Assembly: GCA_902476765.1 (NCBI GenBank)
Contig: CABSEJ010000102.1
Coordinates: forward strand, 1 to 11,869
From: an uncultured Blautia sp.
Lineage (GTDB): Bacteria > Bacillota > Clostridia > Lachnospirales > Lachnospiraceae
Length of the DNA: 11,869 bases
Reading direction: 5' to 3'
A model generated the notes under the pieces. That model was not told the DNA's origin. It saw only the letters and a program-made list of their open reading frames with translations, and did no database searches. Position numbers and translations under genes: made by a program. The first letter of the stretch is position 1. Every line of letters begins with the position of its first letter. Below, piece by piece: positions 1 through 6,143 of the stretch.

Positions 1-726
1 GGAAAAACGTTCTGTCAGACTGTCCTCGTCCTCTACCTCCAGCTCCATATAGGGCGCTACTCCCACCACGGGAATCCCTGTTTTTTCTTCCAGCATCTCC
101 AAGCCCGGGTCCAGTATGGTTTTATCCCCCCGAAACTTGTTGATAATCAGGCCTTTTATCATCTGCTGCTCTTCCTTCTCCAGAAGAGACACCGTGCCCA
201 CCAGCTGAGCAAATACGCCTCCTCTGTCAATATCTCCTACCAGAAGCACCGGGGCCTTGGCCTGCTTTGCCATACCCATATTTACAATATCTTCCTGTTT
301 CAAATTGATTTCCGCCGGACTTCCGGCTCCCTCAATCACCAGAATATCGTAATCCTTTTCCAGCTCATGATATGCCTCCATTACTTTGGGAATCAATTGC
401 TTTTTGAAAGCAAAAAATTCTCTGGCGCTCATGGTTCCCAGCACTTCTCCATTGACAATAACCTGACTTCCCGTATCGTTGGTAGGCTTTAATAAAATAG
501 GGTTCATTAAGACAGAGGGTTTGATGCCTGCGGCCTCGGCCTGCATAACCTGGGCTCTTCCCATCTCCAGCCCTTCCTCTGTAATAAAAGAATTCAGAGC
601 CATATTTTGGGATTTAAAAGGCGCCGTCCTGTATCCATCCTGTTTAAAAATCCTGCAGAGACCTGCCGCCAACAGACTTTTTCCTGCATTAGACATGGTT
701 CCCTGTATCATAATTGCCTTTGCCAT
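1..726 (-). CDS. cbiP: Cobyric acid synthase CbiP (CobQ family), N-terminal part; 3' end off the window
   Basis: This enzyme performs the glutamine- and ATP-dependent amidation of four side chains (b, d, e and g) of adenosylcobyrinic acid a,c-diamide to give adenosylcobyric acid in the cytoplasm. The 242 codons visible cover the N-terminal ATP-binding domain of the dethiobiotin-synthetase-like fold. The P-loop GTMSNAGKS lies at about residues 9-17. It is followed by the family blocks FKSQNMALNSF, GRAQVMQAEAAG, MNPILLKP and VGDIDRGGVFAQL. The C-terminal glutaminase domain, with its catalytic Cys and His, lies beyond base 1, so completeness cannot be judged; family members are about 500 residues. 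The ATG at 724-726 is preceded by an AGAGGAAAGG-type ribosome site, 7 nt after the cobD stop, which fits translation as the last visible gene of the operon. Identification rests on motif recognition and context and is firm. Confidence 0.96.
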   Translation of the reverse strand, partial: MAKAIMIQGTMSNAGKSLLAAGLCRIFKQDGYRTAPFKSQNMALNSFITEEGLEMGRAQVMQAEAAGIKPSVLMNPILLKPTNDTGSQVIVNGEVLGTMSAREFFAFKKQLIPKVMEAYHELEKDYDILVIEGAGSPAEINLKQEDIVNMGMAKQAKAPVLLVGDIDRGGVFAQLVGTVSLLEKEEQQMIKGLIINKFRGDKTILDPGLEMLEEKTGIPVVGVAPYMELEVEDEDSLTERFS

Positions 727-733
727 AGTCTTT

Positions 734-1795
734 CTACCTTTCCTCTCTGTATTTTTCTGCCCCTTCCTGCAAAACCTGCAGCAGCTTTTGGTTTTCCTCT
801 CTGGTCCGCACGGCTACCCGGTAATAGCCCCTGCCAAGTCCCTCATAATTGCTGCAGTCCCGGATACTGATATTCCTGTCCAGGCAGAATTTTTCCAGAC
901 CCGAAGGCCCCTTGAAAAAAATGTAATTGGCCTGGGAATCAAAGAGAAAATATCCCAGCTTTCTCATATTTTCCATGAGAAAATTTCTTTCCCCTCTAAT
1001 CTTCGCCAGAGTGGTTCTCACATATTCTTTTTCTCTCAGGGCCGCTATACCTGCCTCCTGAGCTACTAAGGACACACTCCAGGGCTGCATTACTGCTCTC
1101 ATTTCTTCCAAAATCTCTTGGTTTGAGCATAAACCGTAGCCCAGGCGGATTCCTGCCATGGCATATTTCTTCGTAAAAGCCTTCAAAAGCAGCATACCGG
1201 GAAACCGGTCTAAATAGGACTTCATACTATAATCCTCAGGTTTTTCTAAAAAATCATTAAAGCACTCGTCCACAGCCAGAAAGACCTGCTTCCTGCGGCA
1301 CTGCTGGGCCAATCTGTATACATACTCTTTTGAAGAAGCAGTTCCTGTAGGATTGTTAGGATTACAGAAAAAAACCAGCTGAGTTTCCTCTGTCACTGCC
1401 TCTATAAAATCCTCTCCCGGCCGGAAACCTTCCTCTTCTTTCAGATAGTGGTACTGAATCTCACATCCCAAAGCCTTTAAAGCCTGGCTGTATTCTGCAA
1501 AGCTTGGGGCTGCCAGAAGGGCCTTTTTAGGCTTTCTCGCCAGTACCAGACTGAAAATCAGGTCAGCAGCTCCGTTCCCGCAGATAATCCAGTCTCCCGG
1601 AACTTCCTCCTCTTCTGCCAGGGCCTGCCGCAGCCTTTGATATTCCACATCCGGATAACAGCATATTTTCCCCATAGCTTCGGCTCCGGCTTCTATAACG
1701 CCGGAAGGGGTTCCGAAAGGGTTGCAGTTAGCGGAAAAATCCAGAATCCCCGGCCTGCGGTAAACATCCCCGCCGTGTATATGTTTCTCTTTCAT
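734..1795 (-). CDS. cobD: L-threonine-O-3-phosphate decarboxylase CobD (PLP-dependent)
   Basis: CobD decarboxylates L-threonine phosphate to (R)-1-amino-2-propanol phosphate, the linker that CbiB attaches to the corrin ring. The 353-residue protein is a class I aminotransferase-fold enzyme. The N-terminal block LDFSANCNPFG (about 18-28) and YPDVEYQRLRQAL are typical of the CobD/HisC group. CNPNNPTG (144-151), the Asp in VDECF (176) that pairs with the PLP pyridine nitrogen, and FTKKYAMAGIRLGYG with the likely Schiff-base Lys209 are all present. The C-terminal YYRVAVR supplies the substrate-carboxylate Arg. There is no C-terminal metal-binding extension of the kind some CobD proteins carry. 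A histidinol-phosphate aminotransferase is the main alternative, but the position directly after cbiB and before cbiP favours CobD. The start is an ATG 10 nt after the cbiB stop, with GGTGAAAGG just before it. Confidence 0.95.
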   Translation of the reverse strand: MKEKHIHGGDVYRRPGILDFSANCNPFGTPSGVIEAGAEAMGKICCYPDVEYQRLRQALAEEEEVPGDWIICGNGAADLIFSLVLARKPKKALLAAPSFAEYSQALKALGCEIQYHYLKEEEGFRPGEDFIEAVTEETQLVFFCNPNNPTGTASSKEYVYRLAQQCRRKQVFLAVDECFNDFLEKPEDYSMKSYLDRFPGMLLLKAFTKKYAMAGIRLGYGLCSNQEILEEMRAVMQPWSVSLVAQEAGIAALREKEYVRTTLAKIRGERNFLMENMRKLGYFLFDSQANYIFFKGPSGLEKFCLDRNISIRDCSNYEGLGRGYYRVAVRTREENQKLLQVLQEGAEKYREER

Positions 1796-1805
1796 CCTTT
1801 CACCT

Positions 1806-2789
1806 CTAAATCAGGGAAAAAATCCCCATAATACCCAGCCGGATTCCTGCAAACAGAAGCACAGCCAGAAAAGCAGAAATATATAAAAGCCGGTTAGCCC
1901 GGCGAATATCCTCATATTCAATCTTCCTTATGGGGTCTCCTATGGTAGGCTTTTCATACAGCTTTCCAAAGTACCAGGCATTTCCGGCCAGCTGGATTTC
2001 CAGGGCTCCGGCCATTACAGCCTCTGTCTGGGCGGAATTGGGGCTTGCATGGTTATATCTGTCTCTCACAAAAATTTTCCAGGCGTTTCCGGCCTTCATT
2101 CTTCCCAGCCAGGCTCCTGCCGTCATCAGAAGTGCTGATACACGGGCCGGAATATAATTGGACACATCGTCCAGCTTTGCTCCGGCTCTTCCGAAATACA
2201 GATATTTTTCATTTTTATACCCCACCATAGAATCCATGGTATTGATGCTTTTATACAGAAACATCAGCCCCGGTCCACCTATGGCCATGTAAAAGAGAGG
2301 GGCAATGATTCCGTCTGAAGTGTTTTCTGCCACAGTTTCCACTGCTGCCTTGGCCACCCCTTCCTCTGTAAGATTCTCAGTATCCCGGCCCACAATCATG
2401 GAAACCGCATGCCTGGCTCCCGGTAAGTCTCCCTTTTTCAGTTCCCGGTACACCCTCATACTCTCATCCTTCAAAGATCGTGTAGCCAGCATCTGGTAGC
2501 AGAGGAAACTTTCCAGAAGAATTCCAAAAATCAGATTTATCCTGTATCCCAGCCATACCAGTCCCAGAGGGATAAGAGTCCAGGAAATACAGATAATAAC
2601 AGCCATCCAGATGCCTGCCTGAAACTCTCCTTTTGGGGTTTTAGGAAAAATGGCTCTTAGCTTTTTTTCCAAAAAAGAAATCTCCTTACCTATAAGCCGC
2701 ACCGGATGATAAAGCCACCTGGGGTCCCCAAAAATCAAATCAGCCAGAAAACCTATCATCATAGCTAAAGCTGTCCATTTCATCATCAC
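1806..2789 (-). CDS. cbiB: Adenosylcobinamide-phosphate synthase CbiB, integral membrane protein
   Basis: CbiB joins aminopropanol phosphate, made by CobD, to adenosylcobyric acid, giving adenosylcobinamide phosphate. It acts in the cytoplasmic membrane. Hydrophobic stretches are visible at about 7-20, 59-80, 84-102, 160-180 and 303-326. The conserved family blocks are FGDPRWLYHPVRLIG (20-34), VAENTSDGIIAPLFY (153-167), SINTMDSMVGYKNEKY (181-196), GRAGAKLDD (200-208) and SPNSAQTEAVMAGAL (249-263). Its 327 residues match the usual length of about 320. The start used here is a GTG at 2787-2789, with AAAGGA ending 7 nt upstream; two ATG codons follow at once (2784-2786 and 2781-2783) and could serve instead. 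The gene overlaps the end of cobC by about 50 nt, so translation is probably coupled. Confidence 0.95.
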   Translation of the reverse strand: MMMKWTALAMMIGFLADLIFGDPRWLYHPVRLIGKEISFLEKKLRAIFPKTPKGEFQAGIWMAVIICISWTLIPLGLVWLGYRINLIFGILLESFLCYQMLATRSLKDESMRVYRELKKGDLPGARHAVSMIVGRDTENLTEEGVAKAAVETVAENTSDGIIAPLFYMAIGGPGLMFLYKSINTMDSMVGYKNEKYLYFGRAGAKLDDVSNYIPARVSALLMTAGAWLGRMKAGNAWKIFVRDRYNHASPNSAQTEAVMAGALEIQLAGNAWYFGKLYEKPTIGDPIRKIEYEDIRRANRLLYISAFLAVLLFAGIRLGIMGIFSLI

Positions 2790-3384
2790 TACAAGTTCCT
2801 TTCTCCACAGAGAGGATAAGCTTTTCTGCCTCCCACTGCTGTTTATCCAGAGTCAGACGGTAATAACCGCCGTTTTCTATCTGCCATTTAAAATACTCTC
2901 CCCTGGGCCTGGCATAACCCTTGAGGATGCTCATGATGGTGCCTCCGTGAATCACCAAAGCCGCCCTGTCTGTCTGGGTCTGAAACATCTCCTCCACACA
3001 GAGGGCAAAGCCTTTCTGGCACCGTTCCTGAAAGGCCTGGGCACTCTCTCCCCCTGGAAAAGCCAGGGTTCCGCCGCTGTCAATCCAGGCCTGGTAGGTC
3101 GGATTTCCCGAAAGCTCCTTATAATTATGGTTTTCAAATTCCCCGAAATCACATTCCCTTAAAAGGGAACACTCCTTTGCCTCAAGCTTAGGATAGAGTA
3201 TCCCCGCTGTCTCCCTGCATCTTTTCATAGGGCTGACAAATACCTGGTCTGCCCGGGGATATTTTCTGCTTTTTAATTCCTCTATCCCCTGTTGACAGAG
3301 AGGTTCGTCAGTTCTGGCCCCAATATAACGGGCCTCCAGGTTTCCCCTGGTCTTTCCGTGGCGAATTAAAAATATCTCAGCCAT
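2740..3384 (-). CDS. cobC: Alpha-ribazole phosphatase CobC, histidine phosphatase superfamily
   Basis: This is a 214-residue phosphoglycerate-mutase-like phosphatase. In this setting it should remove the 5' phosphate from alpha-ribazole phosphate or from adenosylcobalamin phosphate, the last step of nucleotide-loop assembly. The N-terminal LIRHGKT gives the phospho-acceptor His9 with Arg8. Arg55 (SPMKRCRET), Glu77 (LRECDFGEFE) and His146 (VIHGG) complete the expected active site. The specific substrate is inferred from the neighbours, since family members share the same motifs. The ATG at 3382-3384 overlaps the preceding short CobU-like gene by 8 nt, with GGTG 7 nt upstream. The last 16 or so codons overlap the start of cbiB and encode an acidic, low-conservation tail (DDEMDSFSYDDRF) after the catalytic domain. 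Confidence 0.92.
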   Translation of the reverse strand: MAEIFLIRHGKTRGNLEARYIGARTDEPLCQQGIEELKSRKYPRADQVFVSPMKRCRETAGILYPKLEAKECSLLRECDFGEFENHNYKELSGNPTYQAWIDSGGTLAFPGGESAQAFQERCQKGFALCVEEMFQTQTDRAALVIHGGTIMSILKGYARPRGEYFKWQIENGGYYRLTLDKQQWEAEKLILSVEKGTCSDDEMDSFSYDDRFSG

Positions 3385-3763
3385 TCTTAATCACCATCCC
3401 GATTCCGCACACAACCCGTATAACTTCATCACTTTTTTTAGCCAAGGCTGTGCATAGCCGTCCTGTACATTCCCTGTATTTCCGGTCAAATGCTTCCACC
3501 GGTACCACTCCGTATCCAAGCTCATTAGAAATTACCAGAATTCCCGGATTTCTTTCCATAAGCTTCTCTTCCAGATTTTCTAAATCCCAATTCTCTTTCA
3601 GGGCCTTTTTTACCCATTCGTGGAAATGGTACAGACAAGGGGCTTGAAAAATATCCTCATAAGCAGCGTCAGCCCCATCCTTCATCTGTTGCTCCTTTAT
3701 CCCAAATCTGGTTTTTACATATTCCTTTTTGCCCTGAAAGGCTCCTCCGATAATCAGCTTCAT
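3377..3763 (-). CDS. Short CobU-like protein (divergent adenosylcobinamide kinase family, role unknown)
   Basis: This 128-residue protein looks like a shortened relative of CobU. It begins MKLIIGGAFQGKKEY, which resembles the CobU P-loop GGxxSGKS, but Gln10 replaces the usual Ser before GK and Lys13 replaces the Ser/Thr that normally binds Mg. The end (about 77-127) matches CobU closely: ISNELGYGVVPVEAFDRKY, then CTGRLCTALAKKSDEVIRVVCGIG. The stretch between is too short to hold the CobU segment with the guanylylated His, although a HFHEWV motif sits at 46-51. Catalytic competence as a kinase or guanylyltransferase is therefore doubtful. A complete cobU lies one gene upstream. The ATG at 3761-3763 is the only plausible start; its AGAGGA site is 14 nt away, longer than ideal, so expression may be low. 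It starts 8 nt after cobS and overlaps cobC by 8 nt. From memory, similar short proteins occur in other clostridial B12 operons. Confidence 0.85.
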   Translation of the reverse strand: MKLIIGGAFQGKKEYVKTRFGIKEQQMKDGADAAYEDIFQAPCLYHFHEWVKKALKENWDLENLEEKLMERNPGILVISNELGYGVVPVEAFDRKYRECTGRLCTALAKKSDEVIRVVCGIGMVIKNG

Positions 3764-3771
3764 ATTTTGTA

Positions 3772-4545
3772 TTACATTCCTCTTCCTATGATTTCTCCCA
3801 CTACGGCACCCAGGGTAATGGCAAGCTCGCAAAGCTGCATATGAAACCCTGCCAAATCCCCGGTAATGCCGCCAAACTCTTTCATGGAAACCCGGTAATA
3901 ATAAAGGTATTCCAAAGCCGCAGCCAGCAAAGCGCAGCCTCCAACCAGGGGATGGTATACCAACATCAGCAAGCCTGCCACACAGCCATAGGCAAGACAG
4001 ACCACCTTTACACACTGCTTTTGGGCACTGTCAGAAAAAGTGGCGGCCAATCCTGTATTCTTGGCCATGGGAAAAGCAGCTATGGAAAATCCTCCTAAAG
4101 CCCTGGACAGTACAAATCCCAGACAAACCACAGGAAGTCCCTTTAAACTAATCTCATGGTATAATCCCAGATAAAAAAGAAAATACACACAGGCTGTGAT
4201 AATGGCAAAGGCTCCTGCATGAGAATCCTTCAAAATCTCCAGCTTCCGTTCTCTGGGCTGGTAAGAATGGAGGGCGTCTGAGGTATCCAGAAGTCCGTCC
4301 AAATGAATTCCTCCCGTAACGGCCACCGGTATCAGCAGCAGCACCACTGCATAAAAGCTGTGATTTACCTCAAGCTTCAATCCCAACAGTCCCCACAGCC
4401 AGGTAAGAGCCCCGATTACCACACCAATCAGAGGGAAAAAGCACATAATATACCGCATATTTTCCTTGGTCCAATGGCTTTGGGGCATAGGAATTTTGGA
4501 ATACATGGCAAAAGCAATTTTAAAACTGTTCCAAAGCTGCTTCAT
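3772..4545 (-). CDS. cobS: Adenosylcobinamide-GDP ribazoletransferase (cobalamin synthase) CobS
   Basis: CobS condenses adenosylcobinamide-GDP, the product of CobU, with alpha-ribazole or its 5' phosphate, the product of CobT, to form adenosylcobalamin or its phosphate in the membrane. The 257-residue protein is strongly hydrophobic, with membrane stretches near 35-55, 64-78, 112-130, 135-155, 180-215 and 235-253. The hallmark acidic motif GGIHLDGLLDTSDAL (78-92), which binds metal, is intact. So are LKDSHAGAFA (105-114) and GGITGDLAGFHMQ (225-237). The ATG at 4543-4545 lies inside the end of cobU, a 26-nt overlap, with GAGGA 8 nt upstream, so the two are probably translationally coupled. Length and motifs are normal and there is no realistic alternative identity. 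Confidence 0.97.
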   Translation of the reverse strand: MKQLWNSFKIAFAMYSKIPMPQSHWTKENMRYIMCFFPLIGVVIGALTWLWGLLGLKLEVNHSFYAVVLLLIPVAVTGGIHLDGLLDTSDALHSYQPRERKLEILKDSHAGAFAIITACVYFLFYLGLYHEISLKGLPVVCLGFVLSRALGGFSIAAFPMAKNTGLAATFSDSAQKQCVKVVCLAYGCVAGLLMLVYHPLVGGCALLAAALEYLYYYRVSMKEFGGITGDLAGFHMQLCELAITLGAVVGEIIGRGM

Positions 4546-5080
4546 TGAGTTGTTCCTCTTTTCTATTGTCTTTTAAATATATGGGAATTCCGTAGACCAC
4601 CTCAATTACCTGCCCGGCCCATTTCCCCAGCCAGCGGTTTATTTCTCCCAGATAGGTCTGGTATCTTGTCGTCTCAGGGTCATAGCAGATACCGTCAGAA
4701 AAAATCTCATTAGTGACCACCACCAGCTCCCGGGCCTGTCCGGCCAGCTTCCGGATTCCCTCCAGAATTTCCTGCACTGTACGTTCCCCTGCCCCATCCT
4801 GGCGGAACATTTCATTGGCCACCAGATTTGACATACACTCCAAAAGTACATTGGCTCCCTTGGAGATTTCCAAATTTTTTAAGCCTGTATAACACTCTAT
4901 GGTCTGAAAATTTTTCTTTTCCCGCATAGCCTGGTGCCGTTTTACCCTCTGGCGGCTCTCTTCGTCAAAAGGATACATAGTGGCAATATAGATTCTCTCT
5001 CTGTTTCCGAAACCGGTAATCCTTTCTTCCGCATAGGCGGACTTCCCGCTGCCGCTGCCTCCTGTTATCAACGTAATCAT
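4520..5080 (-). CDS. cobU: Bifunctional adenosylcobinamide kinase / adenosylcobinamide-phosphate guanylyltransferase CobU
   Basis: CobU phosphorylates adenosylcobinamide and then transfers GMP to it, giving adenosylcobinamide-GDP for CobS. The 186-residue protein starts MITLITGGSGSGKS with an intact Walker A motif (7-14). YIATMYPFDEESRQRVKRHQ contains His49, the counterpart of the guanylylated His46 in Salmonella CobU. A second block, LLECMSNLVANEMF, follows. Near the C terminus TNEIFSDGICYDPETTRY replaces the TNExGxGIVP version seen in enterobacterial CobU; I recall this variant from clostridial enzymes. The ATG at 5078-5080 is chosen because AAAAGGAG lies exactly 7 nt upstream; an ATG 20 codons earlier would add residues unlike the family and lie inside cobT. 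It sits 13 nt after cobT and overlaps cobS by 26 nt. Confidence 0.95.
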   Translation of the reverse strand: MITLITGGSGSGKSAYAEERITGFGNRERIYIATMYPFDEESRQRVKRHQAMREKKNFQTIECYTGLKNLEISKGANVLLECMSNLVANEMFRQDGAGERTVQEILEGIRKLAGQARELVVVTNEIFSDGICYDPETTRYQTYLGEINRWLGKWAGQVIEVVYGIPIYLKDNRKEEQLNEAALEQF

Positions 5081-5087
5081 GTCTGTA

Positions 5088-5095
5088 CTCCTTTT
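5088..5095 (-). promoter_or_regulatory. Ribosome binding site of cobU, fixing its start
   Basis: On the coding strand the sequence reads AAAAGGAG followed by 7 nt and the ATG at 5080-5078. It overlaps the cobT stop codon (5096-5094). This placement decides against the ATG 60 nt further upstream. Confidence 0.85.
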
Positions 5096-6143
5096 ATTGC
5101 AGCGGCTTATAAGCCTCCATACCGAAATTTCCAAAATCACTCATTCCATAGTAAACCGCCAATCCTGTATCCAGAAGGGGAAACAGATTCAAGGCTCCCG
5201 TACCTTCTCCAAGGCACATATCACAGTGCAGAGGAGCTTCTTTTCCCAGTTTTTCCAGAAGAAGAGCTCCGGCCGGCTCCTTAGATACATGGGAGGCCAG
5301 CATATAATCCCTGGAAACAGGACTTAAAGCTGCTGCAGCCAAAGCTCCTGTAGCAGAAATAACCCCGTCAATCACTACCGGAATATGGAGAGCCGCACCG
5401 CCGATAAACATACCTGCTATGGCGGCAATGTCAAATCCTCCTACCTTAGCCAGCACATCTACCGGGTCCTGGGGATTAGGTTTATGGAGAGAAATAGCAG
5501 TTTTGATAGCCTTAATCTTCCGCTGCAATCCTTCTGTAGAAAGTCCTGCTCCTCTTCCCGTCATGGTCTCCACCGGCATATCCAGAAGCACGGAGGCCAC
5601 TGCGCTGCTGGTCGTTGTATTTCCGATACCCATCTCTCCTGTGGCAATAATTTGGTAGCCCTTATCCTTCATCATCTGGACCGCCTCAATTCCCACCTCA
5701 ATGGCTTTCACAGCCTGCTCTCTTGTCATAGCCGGCTCCTTTGCCATATTTTTGGTTCCATAGGCTATTTTCCGGTTAAAAATACTGACGTCTACCGCAA
5801 CTCCCACATCAATGGGAAAAATATCACAGCCAACGCTTCTACACATGAGGCTGGAGGCCGCTCTGGTCTTTAAAAAGCTTTCTGCTACCAGTGCCGTAAT
5901 TTCCTGTCCGGTTTGGGTGACGCCTTCTTCCACCACACCGTTGTCCGCACACATGGGAACCAGAACTCTCTTTTTTATCTGCACATCCGGACTGCCAATA
6001 ATCCCGGCAATCTGAACCACCATATCTTCAAGCTTTCCAAGACTGTGAAGAGGATGGGCAATACTGTCCCACCTTTTTCTGGTTTCTTCCATAACCTCTT
6101 GGTTCAGAGGCTGGATTTTCTCTAACGCTTCCTGTAAGTTCAT
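5094..6143 (-). CDS. cobT: Nicotinate-nucleotide--dimethylbenzimidazole phosphoribosyltransferase CobT
   Basis: CobT transfers phosphoribose from nicotinate mononucleotide to the lower-ligand base (dimethylbenzimidazole or another benzimidazole or purine), giving the alpha-ribazole phosphate that enters CobS. The protein has 349 residues, close to the usual 350. Family blocks seen are ADNGVVEEGVTQTGQEIT (66-83), ATGEMGIGNTTTSSA (167-181, with Glu170), GRGAGLS, KVGGFDIAAIAGM and CLGEGTGA (309-316). Glu313 in the last block corresponds to the catalytic Glu317 of Salmonella CobT. The ATG at 6141-6143 is chosen because AAAGGAGG lies 7 nt upstream; the open frame extends further but those 90 residues are the cbiA region read in another frame. 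The first 38 codons overlap the end of cbiA. The base used as lower ligand cannot be read from the sequence. Confidence 0.97.
   Translation of the reverse strand: MNLQEALEKIQPLNQEVMEETRKRWDSIAHPLHSLGKLEDMVVQIAGIIGSPDVQIKKRVLVPMCADNGVVEEGVTQTGQEITALVAESFLKTRAASSLMCRSVGCDIFPIDVGVAVDVSIFNRKIAYGTKNMAKEPAMTREQAVKAIEVGIEAVQMMKDKGYQIIATGEMGIGNTTTSSAVASVLLDMPVETMTGRGAGLSTEGLQRKIKAIKTAISLHKPNPQDPVDVLAKVGGFDIAAIAGMFIGGAALHIPVVIDGVISATGALAAAALSPVSRDYMLASHVSKEPAGALLLEKLGKEAPLHCDMCLGEGTGALNLFPLLDTGLAVYYGMSDFGNFGMEAYKPLQ

Noticed and set aside
479..1069. Long plus-strand open frame (196 codons) opposite cbiP and cobD
   Set aside because: It lies antisense to two clearly identified genes, has no recognisable domain and resembles the other plus-strand shadow frames across the window.
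1680..1712. Inverted repeat TCCGGC/GCCGGA with a 9-nt loop near the cobD start, considered as a terminator or attenuator
   Set aside because: The stem is only 6 bp, no T-tract follows, and it lies in conserved coding sequence of cobD.
2655..2675. A- and T-rich runs in cbiB considered as a programmed frameshift site
   Set aside because: The cbiB frame is continuous and complete across the site, and no overlapping frame with a plausible product follows.
3764..4015. 84-codon upstream extension of the short CobU-like frame
   Set aside because: It lies entirely inside cobS in another frame, the residues are unlike CobU, and the CobU-like sequence starts exactly at the ATG at 3763.
5385..5873. 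Plus-strand open frame of 162 codons opposite cobT
   Set aside because: It is antisense to conserved cobT motifs and its composition (rich in Ser, His and Cys) is typical of a reverse-complement shadow.
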